In this document: in pieces, positions 51,777 to 60,490 of the stretch
Numbering within the stretch: position 1 is the stretch's first letter
Layout of the letters: each line of letters opens with the position of its first letter
Assembly (NCBI GenBank): GCA_022226935.1
Contig: CP092081.1
Coordinates: 2,814,181 to 2,878,180 of the forward strand
Source: Nitrospira sp.
Lineage (GTDB): Bacteria; Nitrospirota; Nitrospiria; Nitrospirales; Nitrospiraceae
Direction: 5' to 3'
DNA length: 64,000 nt
Notes under the pieces: model-generated
Seen by the model: only the letters and a program-made list of their open reading frames with translations
Database searches by the model: none
Told to the model about the DNA's origin: nothing
Made by a program: the position numbers and the translations under genes

Positions 51777-51992
51777 ATGTCTGATTTGCGGACCAATGCA
51801 CTCATTGCGCGCGGAATGGGCATCGTCTTTATTGCCGGAGGCTTTATGCTCGGTATCTACGGGCTGGAGTTTCCGAATACCATGTGGCTGCAAACGGCAT
51901 TGGGCCTGCTGATTACCGGGATGATGGCTCAGGGGTATGCGATGTATTGCTCGATTCGCTGGGTTCGGGAACAACGTGATTCGGAACGGTAA
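51777..51992 (+). CDS. Small membrane protein (two segments)
   Basis: 71 residues, two hydrophobic segments (GMGIVFIAGGFMLGIYGLEF and LQTALGLLITGMMAQGYAMY, quoted at key length) and a basic C-terminal tail. GAGGG is near the ATG. No family recognised. Confidence 0.65.
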   Translation: MSDLRTNALIARGMGIVFIAGGFMLGIYGLEFPNTMWLQTALGLLITGMMAQGYAMYCSIRWVREQRDSER

Positions 51993-52008
51993 CCGCTTGA
52001 GAGCCGAG

Positions 52009-52467
52009 ATGCCCCACCTCCCGTTGTTTTCATTTCGATGGAAACACGTGGCTACCCTGTGTTGCCTTGTCCTGCTGGCAGGCTGCGGCGGACCCTGGCG
52101 GGACACCTATCTGAATAAGGGCGTCAATAAGCTCACCCAGGCTGATATCGAAGAAAAGTTCGGGCCACCGAGCACAGCCAAGACGCCGGTGCTTGGCGGC
52201 GATACCGTTTGGACCTACCGCGTGCCGATGGGAGATCGAGAAGTCCATCCCTGGGATCCCAGTAGCTTGGCCGCCGGAAAAAAAACGAAAGCCCCGCCTT
52301 CGCCGTCGCCTTTTGGGAAAAGTCTGGCCGGCAATGACGAACCCTATCGGGAACCGCTGTATTGCTACCGCTACACCTTGTCGTTTGACGAGCAAAAACG
52401 GCTGAAAGAATGGAAAAGAGAAGAATGCGTGCCACGCACGAGTGAGGATGGTACCGTAGTGCAGTGA
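52009..52467 (+). CDS. Hypothetical lipoprotein
   Basis: 152 residues. Lipobox VLLAGCGG, then LTQADIEEKFGPPSTAKTPVLGGDTVWTYRV (key part IEEKFGPPSTAK), a SmpA/BamE-like start pattern with a signal-linked GPP motif, and a Pro/Ser-rich middle. A YCYRYTLSFDEQKRLKEW segment closes the fold. BamE-like assembly factors have this length, but the match is weak. It is followed by the MscS-type channel. Confidence 0.68.
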   Translation: MPHLPLFSFRWKHVATLCCLVLLAGCGGPWRDTYLNKGVNKLTQADIEEKFGPPSTAKTPVLGGDTVWTYRVPMGDREVHPWDPSSLAAGKKTKAPPSPSPFGKSLAGNDEPYREPLYCYRYTLSFDEQKRLKEWKREECVPRTSEDGTVVQ

Positions 52468-52469
52468 CC

Positions 52470-53309
52470 ATGACGGAAAAAACCATGCAAGATATGCTGC
52501 CGGTGATCGGCTCCAGTGTCTTCTTCGATCTGCTCAAGTCCATTCTTCTTCTCCTCATCCTCCTCATTGCGCGAACGGTGCTGGTTCGATGGATTAAGGG
52601 CAATCAAGCCCTGACCATCGACGCCAGGCGCCGTTGGATCGTCACGACCCGAAATAGCATGGTGTTGTGCCTCTTCGTGGGCCTGGTGGTCATTTGGGCG
52701 CATGAGCTGGAGGCCTTCGCGGTCTCATTGGTCGCATTGGCGGCCACCCTGGTACTGGCCACAAAGGAGCTGATTCTCTGTTGGAGCGGCGCCGCGTTAC
52801 GCGTCGGCGGCGGAGTCTATGGAGTCGGGGATCGGATTCAGCTCGGTACGTACCGTGGCGTCGTCCTCGAATATGATGTGTTTGCCACGAAACTTCTGGA
52901 GATTGGCCCTGGGCAGACATCACACCTGTACACGGGTCGAACCGTCGTCTTTCCCAACAGTCTTCTGTTCGGAAATCCGCTGATCAAAGAAAGTCCGTCG
53001 CAGGAGTATGGTTTGTATGTTTTGTCGGTTCCGCTATTGAGCACTGACAATTGGCAGGCCGCCGAACAAGCGCTGCTCAGCGCGGCAAAGGTCGAGTGCG
53101 CACCGTTTATGGATCAAATGGGCCGGCAAATGAAGTTGTTGGAACAACGCAATTTGCTGGAAGCGCCCTCTCCGGAACCACGTATCACCATCCAACTTCC
53201 CGAGGCGGGGCGTCTTCACCTGGTGCTCCGATTTCCCGCACCGGACCGCGGCCGGTCGAGAGTGGAGCAAGCCATTCTCCGGCGGTACCTCACGACCATT
53301 CGTCAGTGA
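52470..53309 (+). CDS. MscS-family small-conductance mechanosensitive channel-like protein
   Basis: 279 residues. Three hydrophobic segments (SVFFDLLKSILLLLILLIA, NSMVLCLFVGLVVIW, AVSLVALAATLVLATKEL) precede a beta domain with GGGVYGVGDRIQLGTYRGVV and VFPNSLLFGNPL, the VPN-type motif of MscS. The pore helix lacks the typical Ala/Gly pattern in full, so gating or role is unclear. ATG 52470 is chosen over GTG 52464. Confidence 0.82.
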   Translation: MTEKTMQDMLPVIGSSVFFDLLKSILLLLILLIARTVLVRWIKGNQALTIDARRRWIVTTRNSMVLCLFVGLVVIWAHELEAFAVSLVALAATLVLATKELILCWSGAALRVGGGVYGVGDRIQLGTYRGVVLEYDVFATKLLEIGPGQTSHLYTGRTVVFPNSLLFGNPLIKESPSQEYGLYVLSVPLLSTDNWQAAEQALLSAAKVECAPFMDQMGRQMKLLEQRNLLEAPSPEPRITIQLPEAGRLHLVLRFPAPDRGRSRVEQAILRRYLTTIRQ

Positions 53310-53503
53310 CACGGCCCGCAGTGGGCTGGAGCGGTCTCCATTGCGGAGCACTGCTCCGTCGAGAAGGGAACATCCTCCGGGCAACCGTAAAAACGGCAAA
53401 AAAAATTGGCAAACGAAACCCTTCAGGGTATTGATGGATGCTGCATGCCCGCCGGTTTGCCCGGGATGCCTGAGCCATATTTCAACCAAGAGGGGGGTTG
53501 TTG

Positions 53504-53908
53504 ATGAGAAGGTCAATCGCTGTGATGGTCGCTGCCGCATTTGTGGGCATGAGCTCATTCGCCGCCGCCGACGATCTGGGCATGGGGAAAATGTCCGAGG
53601 GGATGAAGCAGGATCTGGGTACCCTGTCCGACGAGGTGAATGCCCATAAAGAAGAGTTGAAGAGTGATCTCAAGGCCAAGAAAGAGTCCGTCAAGAGTGA
53701 ACTCAAGGCCAAGCGGGACGAAGCGAAGGCCAAAAAGAAACAAGCCAAGGCTGATGCGAAGGCCAAGAAAGAACACGTCAAAGCGAAGGTGAAAGCGAAG
53801 AAGGACGCGGCCCATGCGAAAGCGGCCGACATGAAAAGTACTGCGGCCGATGCCGTCCAAGAGATGGGCGCCATGAAAAACGAGCTGAAGGAAGCGACCC
53901 GGTATTAA
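53504..53908 (+). CDS. Exported Lys/Ala-rich helical repeat protein
   Basis: 134 residues. Signal peptide ends FAAADD at about residue 23. The mature part is almost one long amphipathic helix of Lys, Ala, Glu with repeats such as KSDLKAKKESVKSELKAKRDEAKAKKKQAK (key units ELKAKRDEAK and AKKKQAKADAK), similar in composition to histone H1 tails or apolipoprotein-like proteins. Few such exported proteins have a known function; it may bind DNA, lipid or polyanions in the periplasm. AGGGG precedes ATG 53504. A terminator follows. Confidence 0.78.
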   Translation: MRRSIAVMVAAAFVGMSSFAAADDLGMGKMSEGMKQDLGTLSDEVNAHKEELKSDLKAKKESVKSELKAKRDEAKAKKKQAKADAKAKKEHVKAKVKAKKDAAHAKAADMKSTAADAVQEMGAMKNELKEATRY

Positions 53909-53949
53909 CGTCTAACGGCGGATGGTTCTCGTTGGTCTGTCACACCTGC

Positions 53950-53992
53950 GGCCTGTGATTGGGAGCGTTCCGGTCACAGGCCACAGTCTTTT
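53950..53992 (+). terminator. Intrinsic terminator after the Lys/Ala-rich gene
   Basis: A nine-base perfect stem GGCCTGTGA (53950-53958) and TCACAGGCC (53974-53982) with a 15-base loop is followed by ACAGTCTTTT. It sits 42 bases after the stop at 53908. Confidence 0.6.
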
Positions 53993-54043
53993 GAAGACCT
54001 CAGTTGTTGCGAGAGGTGGGCTCTGGTAGAATTCGCGCCCACT

Positions 54044-54817
54044 ATGAAAGTCGCCACTTTTAACGTCAACTCACTCCGGAAACGCCTTCCCATCGTCTTA
54101 CAGTGGCTTGAGCGTCATCAGCCCGATGTGCTGTGCTTGCAGGAAACCAAAGTTCAGGATAGTGAATTTCCTTTGGCGGCCCTTGCGACCTCGGGATATG
54201 AGATCACCTTTCGAGGCATGAAGGCCTACAACGGCGTCGCCGTGCTCAGTCGTACCAAGCCGGAATCAGTCTGTTACGGGTTTGACGACGGAGGAGATGT
54301 TGAGGATGCTCGCCTGCTGCGGGTGGTCATTCAAGGCATTCCCATCATCAACACGTACGTACCACAGGGGTTTGAGATCGATTCGCCGAAATATCAATAT
54401 AAACTGGGTTGGTACGAGCGCTTACTGAAGCATTTTGACATGCATCTTTCCCCGAAGGAGCCGGCGATCTGGTGTGGAGACATGAATGTGGCCCCAAGAC
54501 CCATTGATGTCCACAGCCCGGAGAAACATCTGAAACATGTCTGCTATCACGAAGACGCGCGCAAGGCCTATGGGAAGACGATTGCGTGGGGCTTCGAAGA
54601 TGTGTTCTGCAAACTGTATCCAGATCGCCAGCAATTCACGTTTTTTGACTACCGTGCGCCCAGTGCCCTCGCGGCGAATAAAGGGTGGCGCATCGATCAT
54701 ATTCTTGCGACGGCGCCCCTGGCTCATAAGTGTCAGCGTGTCGAAGTTGATTTAGACCCTCGCCGTGCGACGGATGCGTCGGATCACACGGTGCTCTGGG
54801 CCGACTTCGCCATATAG
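54044..54817 (+). CDS. xthA: Exodeoxyribonuclease III
   Basis: 257 residues. MKVATFNVNSLRKR, QETKVQD, CGDMNVAP, IDHILAT and DHTVLWADF are the ExoIII/APE1-type motifs with the metal ligands and the catalytic Asp/His. It cleaves abasic sites and degrades 3' ends in base-excision repair. Starts 51 bases after the terminator stem. Confidence 0.95.
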   Translation: MKVATFNVNSLRKRLPIVLQWLERHQPDVLCLQETKVQDSEFPLAALATSGYEITFRGMKAYNGVAVLSRTKPESVCYGFDDGGDVEDARLLRVVIQGIPIINTYVPQGFEIDSPKYQYKLGWYERLLKHFDMHLSPKEPAIWCGDMNVAPRPIDVHSPEKHLKHVCYHEDARKAYGKTIAWGFEDVFCKLYPDRQQFTFFDYRAPSALAANKGWRIDHILATAPLAHKCQRVEVDLDPRRATDASDHTVLWADFAI

Positions 54818-54842
54818 TTCAGCCTCGCGTTATCAGCTTGCT

Positions 54843-54875
54843 GCAGGGCAGGAGCAGTGACTGCCTCTGCCCTGC
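54843..54875. terminator. Possible terminator hairpin after xthA
   Basis: A nine-base perfect stem GCAGGGCAG (54843-54851) and CTGCCCTGC (54867-54875) with a 15-base loop, between convergent xthA and the zinc-ribbon gene. There is no T-tract on either strand, so it may rely on Rho or act on both strands. Confidence 0.4.
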
Positions 54876-54882
54876 GGTTGAG

Positions 54883-55062
54883 TTACTGCAACACTTCGAC
54901 CGGTTCCAGCAATAATTGCTCGGCCATCCGCGTGCGCCGATTCTGTTCGATCAACGGATCGACGATCGATCCACAATTAATACACCGCCAAACAAACGTT
55001 TCCGGCGAAAAATCGGGCCGCCACTCATCCACCATCAATCCTTGGCATCGTCCGCATGTCAT
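54883..55062 (-). CDS. Small zinc-ribbon protein (59 aa)
   Basis: 59 residues starting MTCGRCQGLMVDEWR, with a second pair CINCGS about 22 residues later, so a CxxC...CxxC zinc ribbon. A perfect AAGGAGGT ribosome site lies seven bases before ATG 55062, strong evidence that it is translated. It is one residue below the usual length cut-off. Similar small proteins are known in Nitrospira-type genomes, from memory, without a function. Confidence 0.72.
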   Translation of the reverse strand: MTCGRCQGLMVDEWRPDFSPETFVWRCINCGSIVDPLIEQNRRTRMAEQLLLEPVEVLQ

Positions 55063-55561
55063 GATGTCTACCTCCTTAGGATTGGACCCTCAAATGCGTG
55101 AAGGTCATGCCCTTGTGAAGGAGAGAGTAGCAACGCGAGATTAAAGAGGTGTTAGTGCGACGTTAAAATGAATTAATCAAAATTTCGTCGCGATATCATG
55201 GCCTTCATGCGTCTGGCTTGGACAAATTGAGAAGCAGAGAGGAACATTCTGTATAAAATCTCATATGAAATGTGAATTGAGTTGGCGTGGCGCATGCGGC
55301 AAGCCGTCGAATGCGTCCCTCTTTCAGATCAAGACCAGGTTCCTTCATGGTCGATCGCGTGGAACCGTTGAGTTTCTTGACAGAACTTCGACCATCCTTT
55401 ATCGATTGAACTGGCGGCAGAAGTGGCTGCGGCAGACAAAATTCGTGAGGATGTGCCGCATCATCACGTCTGCGCAAGAGTTGCAGATTATCGCGCGAGC
55501 GATTACCCGCCAGCCTACGAGTGTGAAGGAGAGCGGCACTGAAAGGCGCCGATCATTCAAT
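55063..55561. promoter_or_regulatory. AT-richer intergenic region before the PilZ gene
   Basis: Almost 500 bases without a convincing gene. The first part carries the ribosome site of the zinc-ribbon gene. An AT-rich stretch follows from about 55140 to 55270. TTGAGA (55227-55232) and TATAAA (55252-55257) are 19 bases apart and may be a plus-strand promoter, leaving a 300-base leader. A frame open from ATG 55265 continues into the PilZ gene; its 99 extra residues look like chance. Confidence 0.4.
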
Positions 55562-56062
55562 ATGGCACAACCATTGACCTGCCCGCAGTGTAGCCAAGAT
55601 AAAGTCTTCCGTTCCCGCTGCTCGACGCTCATGGAGCGGTTGCAGTCGCTCGCCGGCATGTCACCGTTTCATTGCCAGTCGTGCAGCTTTCGTTTCTCGG
55701 CGTCCCGCTTCGGATACAGTTATCCGGCTCGCATGATCGATCGTCGCGAGCATCTGCGTATCCCTGTGCGACTTTTTCTGTCGTTTTCTGGGGGGAAAGT
55801 GCGGGGGGAGGGGATGGTCCGGGATATTTCAATGGGCGGATGCATCATTGAAAGCCAGGCGTCGGTGCATGTGGACGATATTTTTTACCTGCAAATAGTT
55901 CTGGAAAATGAACAGGCCCCGATCGAGGTCGCTGCAATGGTCCGATCGGTGAGTTCTCGCGGTATCGCCTTCAAATTTCTACGGTCGGCCCAAGAAAATA
56001 AACGGTTGCTGGCATTCGTGCAAGCCAAGACGGATTCGTTCGGACCTCGCTTCCTCGCCTAA
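55562..56062 (+). CDS. PilZ-domain protein with N-terminal zinc ribbon
   Basis: 166 residues. Cys pairs CPQC and CQSC form an N-terminal zinc ribbon (residues 7-46). The PilZ domain follows: the RxxxR c-di-GMP motif RREHLRIPVR near 62 and the second motif DISMGGCIIES near 94. It may bind c-di-GMP and act on motility or polymer production. No ribosome site is clear at ATG 55562; a long leader or the upstream in-frame start remain possible. Confidence 0.83.
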   Translation: MAQPLTCPQCSQDKVFRSRCSTLMERLQSLAGMSPFHCQSCSFRFSASRFGYSYPARMIDRREHLRIPVRLFLSFSGGKVRGEGMVRDISMGGCIIESQASVHVDDIFYLQIVLENEQAPIEVAAMVRSVSSRGIAFKFLRSAQENKRLLAFVQAKTDSFGPRFLA

Positions 56063-56145
56063 TCGACTTCATCTACGCAGCATCGTATGGCAACACCTGC
56101 GAGGCTTCGGAAGTCCTCAAGGCAGCCATCCTGCTGGCCATTCTG

Positions 56146-56451
56146 TTAGAGTGGAGTTTCCCAGGCAGAGGCCTGGGGGTATTCCGTCGTGAGACGCTCG
56201 TGTTCCGCGTGGTCGAAGTCTTCGATGACGAGGTCGGCCCGGCTCAATGGTTCCGGGCATGCGGGTGAAGACAGGAAATCGACATAGTCTTGAGCCTTTG
56301 CCCGAGAGGCGAAGCGGCAGAGTCCATATTCCGGCATGTGGGAAGAAGGGTGCCAGAAGGCCAGTCCGATCGAGCTGCCTTGAAAGATTCCCAAGGAACG
56401 ATGTCGAACCTGAAACCCGCCCGGACTATCGGTAGAACGATCGAGTGCCAT
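56146..56451 (-). CDS. Hypothetical protein (101 aa)
   Basis: 101 residues from ATG 56451, chosen over TTG 56499. No domain recognised; contains FWHPSSHMPEYGLCRFASRAKAQDYVDFL (key part MPEYGLCRFASRAKAQ) and an acidic C-terminal half. GGAA is near the start. It is divergent from the LemA gene across about 170 bases. Confidence 0.5.
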   Translation of the reverse strand: MALDRSTDSPGGFQVRHRSLGIFQGSSIGLAFWHPSSHMPEYGLCRFASRAKAQDYVDFLSSPACPEPLSRADLVIEDFDHAEHERLTTEYPQASAWETPL

Positions 56452-56618
56452 AAGGTTCCGGTTTGGGACAAATAACCTTCCAGCCGTGAAGTATAGCAAG
56501 GTTCCGCGCGAAGCGACATCTCAAGTGGGGGCTGTAGGCCGGATGATTGACTTCGTCGACAAAAGCCTTAGGTCTTCTTGAAGACGCGCTGTCGCATGGT
56601 CGGCGCGGAGGAGGAGCG

Positions 56619-57218
56619 ATGATGTCTGTTGCACGATTGCTGAGCGCGAGTGTGGTATTCGGGGTTTTGCTGGCCCTGTCCGGCTGCGGCTATAACGATC
56701 TCCAAGGCCTCGATGAGGACACCAAGGCTGCGTGGAGCGAAGTGATCAACCAGTATCAACGCCGGGCCGATCTCATTCCGAATTTAGTGAATACGGTCAA
56801 AGGTTATGCGGCGCATGAAAAGGATACGTTGGAAGGAGTGGTACAGGCGCGCGCCAAGGCGACCAGTGTTCAGATCACGCCTGAGCTGCTCAAAGACGAA
56901 GCCGCCTTCAAGAGGTTTCAAGAAGCGCAGCAGAGTTTGTCGAGTGCCCTGGGACGCCTGCTCGCGTTGGCCGAGAATTATCCCAACCTCAAAGCGGATC
57001 AAGGATTCCGTGACCTTCAAAGCCAGCTCGAAGGGACTGAGAATCGCATCACCGTTGCCCGTAAGCGATACATCGACAAGGTGGCGGAGTTCAATAAGAT
57101 GGTCCGCTACTTCCCCACGAACCTGACTGCCAAGTTTCTCCTCCATTTGGACGAGAAGGCCAACTTCACTGTGGCCGACGAAAACGCTGTGGCCAAGCCG
57201 CCGGAAGTGAAGTTTTAA
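56619..57218 (+). CDS. LemA family lipoprotein
   Basis: 199 residues. Lipobox LSGC, then the LemA helical domain: NDLQGLDEDTKAAWSEVINQYQRRADLIPNLVNTVKGYA (key part QYQRRADLIPNLV) and ENYPNLKADQGFRDLQSQLEGTENRI. The strong GGAGGAGG lies just upstream of ATG 56619. LemA proteins pair with TPM-domain proteins, as here. Role unclear. Confidence 0.9.
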   Translation: MMSVARLLSASVVFGVLLALSGCGYNDLQGLDEDTKAAWSEVINQYQRRADLIPNLVNTVKGYAAHEKDTLEGVVQARAKATSVQITPELLKDEAAFKRFQEAQQSLSSALGRLLALAENYPNLKADQGFRDLQSQLEGTENRITVARKRYIDKVAEFNKMVRYFPTNLTAKFLLHLDEKANFTVADENAVAKPPEVKF

Positions 57219-57248
57219 CGTCGGCCGCGTGCGGCAGGAGCGATGGCA

Positions 57249-58154
57249 ATGCGGCTGATGCGCCGAGCAGGGTGGGCTATCCTTGCCGGATGGCTGTGGT
57301 TCACGCTGGTGGCTAGCCTTCCGGCCTTGGCGCTGGATGTGCCGCCGCTCAGCGGCCGCGTGGTCGATCTCGCGCAAGTCCTGCCGCCGGCCACTATAGC
57401 TCAATTGTCTGAGGCGCTCCAGGCGCATGAAGCGAAGACCTCCAATCAGGTCGCGGTGCTGATTGTGCCTTCATTAGACGACGAACCACTGTTCGATTTT
57501 TCCCACCGCGTCGCGACGACATGGAAGTTGGGCGTCAAAGGCACCGACAACGGCGTCCTGCTTCTCATTGCGATCAAAGAACGCAAAATTCGTCTGGAAG
57601 TCGGATACGGACTGGAAGGAGTGCTGACGGATGCGCGTTCAGCGCAAATCATCCGCAATGACATCGCGCCCAAATTTCGAGCCGGCGATGTGCCGGGCGG
57701 CGTCACGGCCGGTGTGCTGGCGGTCCTACACACCATCGAGGGGACCTACCAGGCACCGGAACAGACGACCACTGTTCGTTCCGATGGTGAGGTGATCACC
57801 AATACGATTTTTGCCGTCATTCTGGGCTTGGTCGTAGGTCTCTTTTTCTCTCGCGCTCACCGCGTAGTAGGTCCCGTGGTAGGAGGAGGCCTGTCGTTTC
57901 TCGTTGCACCCTGGGTGATGCCCGCCCTCATCGCCGGGGCGGTCAGCGTGATACTGGTCAGCCTGATGGGTGGGATGGGGCAAGGGAGCGGGGGAAGACG
58001 ACGAAGCAGCAACAGCCCGTTCGATGATACCTGGTTCAGTACGCGTCATGGGGGGTGGGGATCGGGTGGCCTGGGCGATTCGTTCGGAGGATCGGGCGGC
58101 TTCTCAGGCGGCGGCGGTGATTTCGGAGGAGGAGGCGCCAGTGGCGACTGGTAG
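57249..58154 (+). CDS. TPM-domain (YgcG-type) membrane protein
   Basis: 301 residues. Signal peptide then a TPM domain (GRVVDLAQVLPPATIAQLSEAL; TDNGVLLLIAIKERKIRLEVGYGLEGVLTD), a transmembrane region near 185-245 and a Gly-rich C-terminal tail SGGGGDFGGGGASGDW. This is the classic LemA partner. ATG 57249 has AGGAG eight bases away. The next gene starts inside its last 14 bases. Confidence 0.9.
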   Translation: MRLMRRAGWAILAGWLWFTLVASLPALALDVPPLSGRVVDLAQVLPPATIAQLSEALQAHEAKTSNQVAVLIVPSLDDEPLFDFSHRVATTWKLGVKGTDNGVLLLIAIKERKIRLEVGYGLEGVLTDARSAQIIRNDIAPKFRAGDVPGGVTAGVLAVLHTIEGTYQAPEQTTTVRSDGEVITNTIFAVILGLVVGLFFSRAHRVVGPVVGGGLSFLVAPWVMPALIAGAVSVILVSLMGGMGQGSGGRRRSSNSPFDDTWFSTRHGGWGSGGLGDSFGGSGGFSGGGGDFGGGGASGDW

Positions 58155-58803
58155 AAGGCCGGCCCTCACCGAAGCCGAACGAGCGCGGGTTGAGGCGGCG
58201 GTACAGGCTGCTGAGCAGCACACGAGCGCGGAAATCGTCCCGCTAATCGTTGGGCGATCAGGGCTCTATCGCGAGGCGCACCATCGCGCCGGGCTCTTGA
58301 GTGCCGTGCTCGCATTGACGGTATTGTTGACGATCGAAACCGCCTGGTTGCCCTGGGGATGGCAGGCGTCGAATGCCGTGTGGTTGCTGGGGATCACCGT
58401 GCTGGCCTATTCCGTTGGAGCCTGGGTCGGCACCTGGCCGGTGATCCTCCGCCTCTTCACTTCCCGGGAGCGTTTACGCCACAAAGTGCAGATGCGGGCG
58501 GAACGAGCCTTTGCCCAGCAGGGCCTCGCACAGACCCGTGAACGGACCGGGTTGTTGCTGATGGTGTCATTGCTTGAGCGACAGGTCTATGTCTTGCCGG
58601 ATCACGCCCTGCAGGGGCGTATTTCAGTGGACCAATGGCAGGACATTGTGTCGGTCGTTGTTGAGCGTATGAAAGTCGGTGACCTCGCTGGTGGCCTGTG
58701 TGATGGAATCGACGCTGCGGGAGTTCTTCTCGCGCGCGCCTGTCCCTCCCGTGACGGCGACAATCCCAATGAGTTGCCGAATGCGGTGATCCAGGATCTG
58801 TGA
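58141..58803 (+). CDS. Second TPM-domain membrane protein
   Basis: 220 residues starting at GTG 58141 with GGAGGAGGAGG seven bases upstream. A TPM-like start (TEAERARVEAAVQAAEQHTSAEIVPLIVGRSG, key part QHTSAEIVPLIV) and two membrane segments followed by a soluble end. It overlaps the first TPM gene by 14 bases, so the three LemA-TPM-TPM proteins are made together. Confidence 0.85.
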   Translation: MATGRRPALTEAERARVEAAVQAAEQHTSAEIVPLIVGRSGLYREAHHRAGLLSAVLALTVLLTIETAWLPWGWQASNAVWLLGITVLAYSVGAWVGTWPVILRLFTSRERLRHKVQMRAERAFAQQGLAQTRERTGLLLMVSLLERQVYVLPDHALQGRISVDQWQDIVSVVVERMKVGDLAGGLCDGIDAAGVLLARACPSRDGDNPNELPNAVIQDL

Positions 58804-58860
58804 CGGTTGGATTTTTTCGGACAATAGACGGCCTCGCTCTGTTCCGCTACAATCCCGGCA

Positions 58861-60489
58861 ATGTCCGAGCCCGCCGCGCCTCCTGAACCATCTCAACCGG
58901 CTGTGGATGAAACCCATTCCGTCGTCAAGGCGGCGGGCCTGATCGGCATCGCCACGTTTTCCAGCCGCATTCTGGGATTTGTCCGGGACATGGTGCTGGC
59001 CAGGCTGTTCGGTGCGACTCCGGCCGCGGACGCGTTTTTTGTCGCCTACCGCGTGCCCAATCTGCTTCGCGAATTGTTCGCCGAAGGATCGATGTCCGCG
59101 GCCTTCATTCCGGTCTTTACCGAATACCACACCTTGAAAGCCAAGCGTGATGCCTGGGAGTTGGCCAGTGCGACTTTCACGACGCTCCTCACCATCGTCA
59201 CCGCCGTGACGCTGATCGGTATTCTGGCCGCGCCCGGCATCGTTTGGCTGCTTGCCCCGGGCTTTCGAGACAGTGTCGACAAGTTGGCCTTAACGACGCT
59301 GTTGACCCAGCTGATGTTTCCCTACCTGATCTTCATCAGCCTGGCGGCTCTGGCGATGGGGATTCTGAATTCGTTGCGTGACTTTGCGGCGCCGGCCTTC
59401 TCTCCGGTCTTCTTCAATATTTTTACGATTGCCTGCATGCTGTTCCTGTCGCCCTGGTTGTCCGAACCGATCATCGCGGTGGCGATCGGCATCGTCGTCG
59501 GCGGATTGGCGCAGTTTGCCATGCAGCTTCCCGGGCTAAAGAGACGCGGCATGTTGTTCGGCCTGTGCTTCAATCCCGGCCATCCCGGAGTCAAACGCAT
59601 CGGACTCTTGATGGTGCCCTCATTGCTGGGATTATCGGTGACGCAAATCAATATTACGGTGAGCACGATCCTCGCGTCGTACTTTGCGGGCGGACCCACC
59701 TATTTGTTTTACGGCATGCGGTTGATCCAGTTTCCACTCGGCATTTTCGGGGTGGCGCTCGCCACGGCTATTCTCCCGACTTTGTCGGCCCAGGCCGCGC
59801 GCGGGGCGCTGGATGAACTGCGGACAACGATCGGGTTCGGCCTCAGGATGATTTTTTTCATCATCCTCCCCGCGATGGCCGGCCTGATCCTTCTGCGGTA
59901 CCCGATCGTGCATCTCGTCTTTGAGCACGGATCATTCACCAAGGCCGACACGTTAGCGACGGCGACCGCGCTGCTTTGTTACGCTGTCGGACTATGGGCG
60001 TTTGCAGGAGTACGTATTATCGTGTCAGCGTTTTATTCGCTGCAGGATACGCGGACGCCGGCGATAACAGCCGGGATTGCCGTCGGAGCGAATATCGGCT
60101 TGTCTCTCTGGTTGATGACGATTCTGGATGCCGCAGGCTTGGCGCTGGCGACGGCATTGGCGTCGATGCTGAACGGAAGTATCCTCGTCGCGGTGTTGCA
60201 CCGGCGGCTGGGCCGTGTGGATTGGAGTGCTGTCGTGCGATCGGCCGGCCGGGTGCTGGCTGCCTGCGTTCCGATGGCCGGTATCTGTGTGTGGGTGGCG
60301 AGTGCGCCCCTGTGGGAGGAAACAGGGCAGTGGATCGTGAAGTCCGTCATGCTGTTTGGTGGGATCGGGTTCAGCGTCATTGCCTACGTGGGCATGCACG
60401 TGATGTTGGGTTCGGACGAGCTGGATGTGGTCATGGGATTGGTCAAGCGCAAACTTGGTCGGGTCGCGCGAAAATTCGGGGTAGCATGA
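58861..60489 (+). CDS. murJ: Lipid II flippase MurJ (MviN)
   Basis: 542 residues, about 14 membrane segments. Signatures ILGFVRDMVLARLFGATPAADAFFVAYRVPNLLRELFAEGSMSAAFIP (key RVPNLLRELFAEGSMSAAFIPV). It moves lipid-linked peptidoglycan precursor to the periplasm. The next gene starts one base after its stop. Confidence 0.96.
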   Translation: MSEPAAPPEPSQPAVDETHSVVKAAGLIGIATFSSRILGFVRDMVLARLFGATPAADAFFVAYRVPNLLRELFAEGSMSAAFIPVFTEYHTLKAKRDAWELASATFTTLLTIVTAVTLIGILAAPGIVWLLAPGFRDSVDKLALTTLLTQLMFPYLIFISLAALAMGILNSLRDFAAPAFSPVFFNIFTIACMLFLSPWLSEPIIAVAIGIVVGGLAQFAMQLPGLKRRGMLFGLCFNPGHPGVKRIGLLMVPSLLGLSVTQINITVSTILASYFAGGPTYLFYGMRLIQFPLGIFGVALATAILPTLSAQAARGALDELRTTIGFGLRMIFFIILPAMAGLILLRYPIVHLVFEHGSFTKADTLATATALLCYAVGLWAFAGVRIIVSAFYSLQDTRTPAITAGIAVGANIGLSLWLMTILDAAGLALATALASMLNGSILVAVLHRRLGRVDWSAVVRSAGRVLAACVPMAGICVWVASAPLWEETGQWIVKSVMLFGGIGFSVIAYVGMHVMLGSDELDVVMGLVKRKLGRVARKFGVA

Positions 60490-60490
60490 C

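Noticed and set aside
55265-55561. In-frame upstream extension of the PilZ gene
   Set aside because: Arg-rich, no domain, AT-rich DNA; the zinc ribbon starting at residue 7 after ATG 55562 gives a natural N terminus. It stays as an alternative start only.
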